Shown here: positions 59,701 through 64,000 of the stretch, one piece after another | How the letters are laid out: each line of letters opens with the position of its first letter | How positions within the stretch are numbered: position 1 is the first letter of the stretch | From: Actinomycetota bacterium | GTDB lineage: Bacteria > Actinomycetota > Humimicrobiia > Hakubellales > JAMDDV01 | Reading direction: 5' to 3' | DNA length: 64,000 nucleotides | Assembly: GCA_023488455.1 (NCBI GenBank) | Contig: JAMDDV010000001.1 | Coordinates: forward strand, 62,001-126,000 | Program-made: the position numbers and the translations under genes | The notes under the pieces: model-generated | The model's input: only the letters and a program-made list of their open reading frames with translations | What the model was told of the DNA's origin: nothing | Database searches by the model: none

Positions 59701-59972
59701 ATACCTCTTTTCCTTTCTTCTTTTTTTTCAGCGAGAAATTTGATCCTAAGTGGCAGGTGCATATTGGGGCTGATACAGTTGCGAGCATGCCAGGCTATGG
59801 ATTTGGCAATCTTTATTACGTTAATAAAACCGGTGATTTCTCTATGACCTTAGAATATGCTGATCAAAAGTACTTCAAGCTAGGACAACTTATTACTTTT
59901 CTCTCTTGGATAATGCTATTAACATTTCTGGTTGTTTTTTATGTTCGAACTAGGAAGGTAAATCTTGAATGA
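56781..59972 (+). CDS. GT-C-like integral membrane protein with large exported C-terminal region
   Basis: A 1063-residue protein from a GTG start. Residues about 10-440 hold about 11-12 transmembrane helices with TWDWDIPPFPGQ in the first external loop, a place where GT-C enzymes carry the catalytic Asp/Glu. Residues about 440-1030 are exported: two beta-rich, sugar-binding-like segments (GVYEIYALVHRGPKGSWLDF; EGKYKISLRARSPEIARLEV) and a final FFFFSEKFDPKWQVHI element as in YfhO- and AftD-like proteins. One more helix is at about 1035-1055. Probably a polyprenyl-phosphate-sugar-dependent transferase or polymerase; the activity is inferred. Confidence 0.75.
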   Translation: MSASRFSGNRFTIFLHILFLVLALIALRGVFSSPGIIGYTWDWDIPPFPGQIATKMQTFFSAWYDVPTLGMTIKMASPMYFWILIAPFSFLGGAVITKAAVLFVMVLAASSMFFLCQELGFNSYVSSIPSMFYMFSPVMYSRLVAGHLPIAFGYALLPLFITFLLKSFKRNSVCYAHIIIAGILFSVVGQHPMLMGNAFMTLLVLSIIEVFFGKQRLYIAKVFSAIIGIFILLHSFWLIPFCIKYIEGEQVAHGGLTYALGETTLKAEMALRVQYLWSQSVSLLHSIRLLAPTGLGTEFVFSTQNLPPLLWALGSFFIPIFVFSTLLFKLRDRDRRYLSFILMALLGIVLVSGVKTAIGTFIYYQIFRRLGWVFAEFSNANRWNPLIALSYAVLLGFFFHVVSKRAFAKSIFLLALIPVLIYTYPFWSGNLSHRVLPGSQPISLLVTKINAQDEKVYDFLKNNPTDFRVSYLPPATLSYVGKPELSYEWTSFYSPKPEFMGHVTMGEPFSQFSVTTLFQPELKSEYFGRIIGLASVRYIIFPWYEEYYTYLPVGGLKPAVGVNETLYDTEKRLENTISSQKDIVESSKLAPLDTIRLYENDSWLPRIYSARSLAVASGDFSGLVSMSFVNNLKFSQRGLIFSSMIGDGDILRIRKLADEYILVNNNYIDMIVPYLPDQYKVRPGYFYGPQTDANQDWVNLGFYWYYDWHYSSSLNKKSGIFTLTSSSCKLPYFAEKDGVYEIYALVHRGPKGSWLDFYVGRSKINTIVTKSDNDLGFEWVFIDTAKLAVDKHTLEIKSGEGENAVLEIIVVPQDVMKRALSTFRNHLADKRIILLSEMEQFKRAEVDRSASQGFAVAPPVDVKIYNPKEGKYKISLRARSPEIARLEVAINNKTQKVTLARQSDNVYEWYTIGDVFLDEGINNLSFSSSDASELNLDLILIESSDKILLPALSKELRIFKYIKISPTKYKIYVDTSFPFFFFFSEKFDPKWQVHIGADTVASMPGYGFGNLYYVNKTGDFSMTLEYADQKYFKLGQLITFLSWIMLLTFLVVFYVRTRKVNLE

Positions 59973-61531
59973 AAATACTACTTGTATTTCCTACAGCTAC
60001 TATTTATAAGTCGGACCCCACCGTTCCCGGAGCGAATATTCCCCTAGGTTTGGCCTATATTGCAGGCTATCTTGAAGAAAACGGTTATCAGGTAGAGATT
60101 CTCGACGCTCTTGCCTCAGGAATCGATAATATTGTAAAGGATAGAGAAAAAACGCGGGTTGGCTTAAGCAAGGAGGAGATTTACGCCTATATATCTCAAA
60201 GAAAACCAGATATTGTGGGGATAAGCTCAATCTTTACTGCATATGCTAGGGATGCACATGATGTTGCCAGGATAGTAAAAAAGGTTAACCCCAATGCTTT
60301 TGTTGTATTTGGGGGTGCTCATGCTTCTGCAAATCCAGAGATGGTTCTAAGAGATAAGAATGTGGACGTTATAGTCGTAGGAGAAGGGGAAATCACTTTT
60401 TTGGAACTCGTTAAAACGCTGGAAGAAGGGGGAGAAGTTGGCAGAATACTCGGAACAGTTACCAGATTTGGAGATAAGATTCGCAGAAATGGACAAAGAC
60501 CGTATATCGAAAATCTTGATATGTTACCACTTCCTGCCAGACACTTGTTTCCCATGGATATCTATATCCGCGAGGCTAAATCGCCATATCTTATGAGGAC
60601 TCCTCTTGCTCAAATGATTACTAGTAGAGGTTGTCCTCAAAATTGCATATTTTGTTCTATCCATTCAGTTTGGGGACATAAGTGGAGAGCTAGAGGTGCA
60701 AAAGGGGTCGTGGATGAGATTGAGTTCTTGATAAGGGAGTATGGTGTTAGAGAAATTAGTTTTCTAGATGATAGTATAGCAACCTCAAAAAAGAGAATGG
60801 AAGCCATCTGTGATGAGATTATAAAAAGAGGTTTAGACATAGTATGGACGGTACCTAACGGGATTGCCCATTGGACACTGGACAAAGCTTTGGTAAAAAA
60901 GATGAAAAAGAGTGGGTGTTATCGGCTTACCTTTGGAATTGAGTCGGGAAATGTTGATACGCGGAGATTTATTAGAAAGACTCACGATTTAAGCCAAGCA
61001 ACGGAGATCATTAGATATTCAAACAAAATTGGATTATGGACCATTTGTACCTTTATCATTGGCTTTCCCTTTGAAACAGTTGAATCTATCAATGATACCA
61101 TTAAGTATGCCATCAAATCTGACACCGATTATGCGCTTTTCTATCTATCATTGCCTTTTCCCGGAACAGAATTATACGACATATATAAACAAGAAGGTCT
61201 TCTAGACTTAGACGGTATTTTGTATTCACAGAATCCCACTGCCAAAGAATTAGCCAAATTGGGAGCATCCTTGGCTCATGGGGGATGTGACACCAAGTAT
61301 TTTACTAAAGAGCAACTACAGGACCTTTTAGCTTCAGCCTACCGTATTTTTTGGTCTCACCGATTTAAAAGTTTCTTAAACCCCATGAGGGCGCTAAGAA
61401 AAATCAGGTCATTGGAGGGCCTTCTTTATGTAATAAAATTGATGAAGATAGGGATTCAGCTTAAAGCTAGGGAAATAAGACATAAAAAATTCATTCCTCA
61501 GATGGTCTATAAAGATTATGATAAATGTTGA
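59969..61531 (+). CDS. B12-binding domain radical SAM protein
   Basis: A 520-residue protein. NIPLGLAYIAGYLEENGYQV and VVFGGAHASANPEMV mark the B12-binding domain, and Cys222, Cys226, Cys229 in SRGCPQNCIFC the cluster site; FLDDSIATSKKRM and GIESGNVDTRRFI follow. The C-terminal helical part has SAYRIFWSHRFKSF. Overlaps the GT-C-like gene by 4 nt. One of a group of B12-radical SAM enzymes here; substrate unknown. Confidence 0.87.
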   Translation: MKILLVFPTATIYKSDPTVPGANIPLGLAYIAGYLEENGYQVEILDALASGIDNIVKDREKTRVGLSKEEIYAYISQRKPDIVGISSIFTAYARDAHDVARIVKKVNPNAFVVFGGAHASANPEMVLRDKNVDVIVVGEGEITFLELVKTLEEGGEVGRILGTVTRFGDKIRRNGQRPYIENLDMLPLPARHLFPMDIYIREAKSPYLMRTPLAQMITSRGCPQNCIFCSIHSVWGHKWRARGAKGVVDEIEFLIREYGVREISFLDDSIATSKKRMEAICDEIIKRGLDIVWTVPNGIAHWTLDKALVKKMKKSGCYRLTFGIESGNVDTRRFIRKTHDLSQATEIIRYSNKIGLWTICTFIIGFPFETVESINDTIKYAIKSDTDYALFYLSLPFPGTELYDIYKQEGLLDLDGILYSQNPTAKELAKLGASLAHGGCDTKYFTKEQLQDLLASAYRIFWSHRFKSFLNPMRALRKIRSLEGLLYVIKLMKIGIQLKAREIRHKKFIPQMVYKDYDKC

Positions 61532-61562
61532 ACAGGGCCCAGCCACTAAAAGGTTCTAAACT

Positions 61563-62147
61563 ATGGAGATTGTTTTAATCAATCCTTATCCTGAGGGCGC
61601 CTCTGGGATTAATGAAGCTACTATTGAACCACCTTTGGGTTTAGCTTATTTGGCTGCAGTTTTAGAAAAGGATGGTCATACCTGTCAGATTATCGATGCT
61701 AATATATTAAGAATGAAAAATACTGAAGTTTTGAAAAATATCTCTTATACCAACCCGGATTGTTTCGGCATTTCAATGAATGTCATAACCTGTAGATCTG
61801 GTTTCGAGTTGATAAAAAAATTGCGGCAACAATACCCTTCCACTTTAATTATTATAGGTGGACCTTATCCTTCGTCTCTGCCTAAGTATAGCTTGGAAGG
61901 ATCAGAAGCGGATTTGGTCGTTATTGGTGAGGGAGAACTGACTATGCGAGAAATTATGAATAATTTTCCCAATTGGAAAAGTGTTCATGGGATTGCTTAT
62001 AAGGAGAATGGACAGATTTTTTTTAACACTATTCATCCTAAAAGCAAGATCGTCTGTCTCAGGTTTGATTTTAACCGAGCAGGCACACAACTCTGGGCGA
62101 CCGGGGACCACCCCATGATCTTCGATGTTGAGATAGGCCATGATTAA
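61563..62147 (+). CDS. B12-binding domain only; truncated radical SAM protein
   Basis: A 194-residue protein with a full B12-binding domain: PPLGLAYLAAVLEKDGHTCQ, IIGGPYPSSLPKYSLE and VVIGEGELTMREI. The expected linker begins (GIAYKENGQIFFNTIHPKS), but then a short unrelated tail (FNRAGTQLWATGDHPMIF) ends the protein; no radical SAM domain or cysteine motif follows in any frame. It looks like a gene cut after its first domain. The next gene overlaps by 8 nt. Confidence 0.7.
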   Translation: MEIVLINPYPEGASGINEATIEPPLGLAYLAAVLEKDGHTCQIIDANILRMKNTEVLKNISYTNPDCFGISMNVITCRSGFELIKKLRQQYPSTLIIIGGPYPSSLPKYSLEGSEADLVVIGEGELTMREIMNNFPNWKSVHGIAYKENGQIFFNTIHPKSKIVCLRFDFNRAGTQLWATGDHPMIFDVEIGHD

Positions 62148-64000
62148 AAAAAGATTTTATCATTGTTTAATTCCAATCTTAATTATTTCATTCTTAATTA
62201 TGGCATCCTCTGTCTATCTATTCTATGCTCACAAGCCGAAAGAAACCCCTATCATCCCTGATTACGATTACAATGAAGATGCGAAAAAGGATTTTTCATT
62301 AGTGTCCAATAATAAGGCCTTTGTATTCTTAACTACCTCTTCTGGTTATGTTCCAGCACTTTTTATCAAGAATACTTCAGGAGAATGGGAGCCATTAGCC
62401 AGAAAAGATAACTTCGTAGCCATTGAAGAGCGGAGCGAGGGATATCGAATTAGCGCAGAAAACTTTGATTCTATCTCTCGACTCCGCCCGGATTCTATCC
62501 TAGCCACTTCAAAGATAATTGCTCCAGATGGTAACCTCTATGAAGTCACTTTGAATATTAAAGCTGAAACCTGGGATGGGGAAACGATATTTGTTGGTGA
62601 ATATCATTGGATAAACAAGGGAGACAAAGATTCTGCAGAAGTTACTATCCCGGTCGCGTTTAGGCTAAACCAGGATCCTAAAAAGTCTTATTACTTCTCA
62701 CCTGGAATCTTTTACAAAAATAATGAACTAACACCAAAAGGAGCGGGAACAGATGTAAACATCCCCAGGTTATCAAAATTGATTAAAGACGAATATTATA
62801 CTTTTTTGGCCAATAGGCCCATGTTGCCGGTGATTGCCAACTGGGATAAGGGAAAAATGGTTATGCTGGGTACCGTTGATACTATAGAGATTGGTCAGGA
62901 GAGGGTAAGGAATTCCATGGGTTGGCATATTGCAGACAACAACAGAATAGAACAGCGTATCTGGAGCCATGGATATCTTTATAATCGTTACATCGGGAGT
63001 GATAACTGGACTGAAGAAATAGATAAGGATACTGCACTAAAGACTAATATACGGAAGGGAGAGAGTCTGACCCATAAGTTTTATTTGGCTTTTGAGGAAG
63101 GAGATGTTTGGACGATCTACAATTACTACAAGTTATTTAGAGAACATTATCGAGAAGGGTTAAAAAGGAGGATTTATGAAAGCATGAAATCCTCATTTGA
63201 GACAAAGCTAACTCATATTGAGGATTGGTATGATCAAGATGAAGGGCATTTTTTGCACACCGCTGGAGCAAGAGATCAGTTCATAATTTCCTGGGTTTGC
63301 GGAACCCCAGCGGGCTATGGCATGCTTCTGATGTCTGATTTCTTGGAAAATGAGAAATTGCGGAAGTGGTCGATAGAGACCATTGATTTTGTAGCCGATA
63401 ATAGCCTATCACCTTCGGGATTTTCTTATAATTGGTATCAAAATGGAGTTTGGGATTATCAGGGCATTGGGACTCATCCTTTATATCGGAAAGGTATTCC
63501 GGCTAGGATAGTATCTGAATCTGTCTTTTATATGTTGAAAGCTTATAAATATGAGACTGCTAGAGGACAGACCCATACAAATTGGCTGAGGAATATCAAA
63601 AGCAACTTAGATGCAGTTGCAGCCATTTGGGAGAAGTATGGGGAATTTGGATACGAGTACTTTGATGATACAACAGGTTTAGCACAGGCTAATACACCGG
63701 CGGGCGTGCTCTGGATAGGTGCTTTAGGATTGGGATATGAGGTTACAGGGAATGCAAAATATCTAGAAGTTGCGGAGTCTGCGGCTGATTACTACTACTC
63801 TAATTTTCTCTCAAAAGGGCTTTTATATGGCGGCGAATTAGATCAGGATTACTCCCCTGATGCTTCCTCTTCTGCTCATGCAATGGCTGCTTACTATACA
63901 TTATACGAAGTTACCGGAGATGAGGTATATTTAACTTTTGCAAAGAGAGCTGCAGATATTTATTCAACTTATGTAATGGGACACAATATATTGTTCGATC
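62140..64000 (+). CDS. Large exported protein, probably alpha/alpha-toroid glycan-active enzyme (partial, C-terminus beyond window)
   Basis: An open frame from the ATG at 62140 to the window edge (620 codons) with no stop. Residues about 7-28 form an N-terminal membrane anchor (CLIPILIISFLIMASSVYLF). A beta-rich region (about 50-330) follows, with VGEYHWINKGDKD. From about 370 on are helices with the repeated pattern of (alpha/alpha)-barrel glycan enzymes: GARDQFIISW, RIVSESVFYMLKAYKY, WEKYGEFGYEYFDD and SAHAMAAYYTLYEVTGD. This layout recalls polysaccharide lyases, glycoside hydrolases or glucuronyl C5-epimerases. No catalytic residues can be assigned. The last gene of the coupled run. Confidence 0.7.
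   Translation, partial: MIKKRFYHCLIPILIISFLIMASSVYLFYAHKPKETPIIPDYDYNEDAKKDFSLVSNNKAFVFLTTSSGYVPALFIKNTSGEWEPLARKDNFVAIEERSEGYRISAENFDSISRLRPDSILATSKIIAPDGNLYEVTLNIKAETWDGETIFVGEYHWINKGDKDSAEVTIPVAFRLNQDPKKSYYFSPGIFYKNNELTPKGAGTDVNIPRLSKLIKDEYYTFLANRPMLPVIANWDKGKMVMLGTVDTIEIGQERVRNSMGWHIADNNRIEQRIWSHGYLYNRYIGSDNWTEEIDKDTALKTNIRKGESLTHKFYLAFEEGDVWTIYNYYKLFREHYREGLKRRIYESMKSSFETKLTHIEDWYDQDEGHFLHTAGARDQFIISWVCGTPAGYGMLLMSDFLENEKLRKWSIETIDFVADNSLSPSGFSYNWYQNGVWDYQGIGTHPLYRKGIPARIVSESVFYMLKAYKYETARGQTHTNWLRNIKSNLDAVAAIWEKYGEFGYEYFDDTTGLAQANTPAGVLWIGALGLGYEVTGNAKYLEVAESAADYYYSNFLSKGLLYGGELDQDYSPDASSSAHAMAAYYTLYEVTGDEVYLTFAKRAADIYSTYVMGHNILFD

Overview
This window is almost entirely a cell-surface polysaccharide locus: about 45 of the roughly 62 genes make nucleotide sugars, transfer sugars, methylate or otherwise modify glycans, or export them. 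The left end carries a LytR-CpsA-Psr (LCP) glycan-attachment protein, a lipoprotein and a GerMN protein, which points to a bacterium with a Gram-positive-type envelope. About a third of the genes start with TTG or GTG. A deep-branching Actinomycetota or Bacillota lineage would fit, but the sequence alone does not fix the taxon. Base composition is patchy: roughly 39-44 kb is clearly AT-richer than 5-13 kb and 24-32 kb, so the locus looks assembled from blocks of different origin.

Layout. 0-6 kb: on the minus strand LCP protein, Ig-domain lipoprotein and a methyltransferase cut by the window edge; divergent GerMN protein; a zinc-insert sugar epimerase; a methyltransferase carrying the same Ig-like domain. 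6.1-6.8 kb: VapBC. 6.9-17.6 kb: rmlACBD (dTDP-L-rhamnose), an ABC exporter (Wzm/Wzt), a coiled-coil methyltransferase, glycosyltransferases and a sugar epimerase. 17.6-23.1 kb: an island of toxin-antitoxin and defence-type genes (NYN RNase, RHH-PIN pair, inactive-looking YhcG nuclease, BrnTA) with one glycosyltransferase. 23.1-32.2 kb: two radical SAM enzymes, GT2, WecB-WecC (UDP-ManNAcA), GT4 and AsnB-type amidotransferase. 32.2-35.7 kb: RHH-PIN pair, orphan XRE antitoxin, LegB-like dehydratase plus nucleotidyltransferase, orphan DUF433. 35.8-46.6 kb: GT4 and Kelch protein (minus), then Wzx flippase, a large membrane protein with the Ig-like domain, GT2s and a B12-radical SAM enzyme with an unusual cysteine spacing. 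46.7-64 kb: tightly coupled run of epimerases, methyltransferases, three consecutive GT4s, B12-radical SAM enzymes, GT-C-like membrane proteins and, at the right edge, a large exported protein.

How it works together. rmlABCD supplies dTDP-L-rhamnose (and possibly a 4-epimer via the zinc-insert epimerase), WecBC supplies UDP-ManNAcA that AsnB may amidate, and a CDP-paratose-2-epimerase-like gene and LegB-like dehydratase suggest further deoxysugars. Both an ABC exporter and a Wzx flippase are present, so either more than one glycan is made or two export routes meet here. LCP proteins attach undecaprenyl-linked glycans to the wall in monoderms.

Most unusual points: (1) one NBR1/LSYHW-type Ig-like domain recurs in four otherwise unrelated proteins of the locus (lipoprotein, LCP, methyltransferase, membrane protein); (2) genes at three sites have left duplicated 3' ends next to inserted cassettes, two of them as 72-77 bp direct repeats around toxin-antitoxin-type cargo; (3) toxin-antitoxin modules sit at the seams between sugar blocks; (4) several small relics (frameshifted Trm112-like gene, radical SAM tail, truncated GT-C paralogue) remain translationally coupled to live genes; (5) two genes lack any canonical start and appear to begin at ATC. 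No rRNA, tRNA, CRISPR array or transposase was seen.
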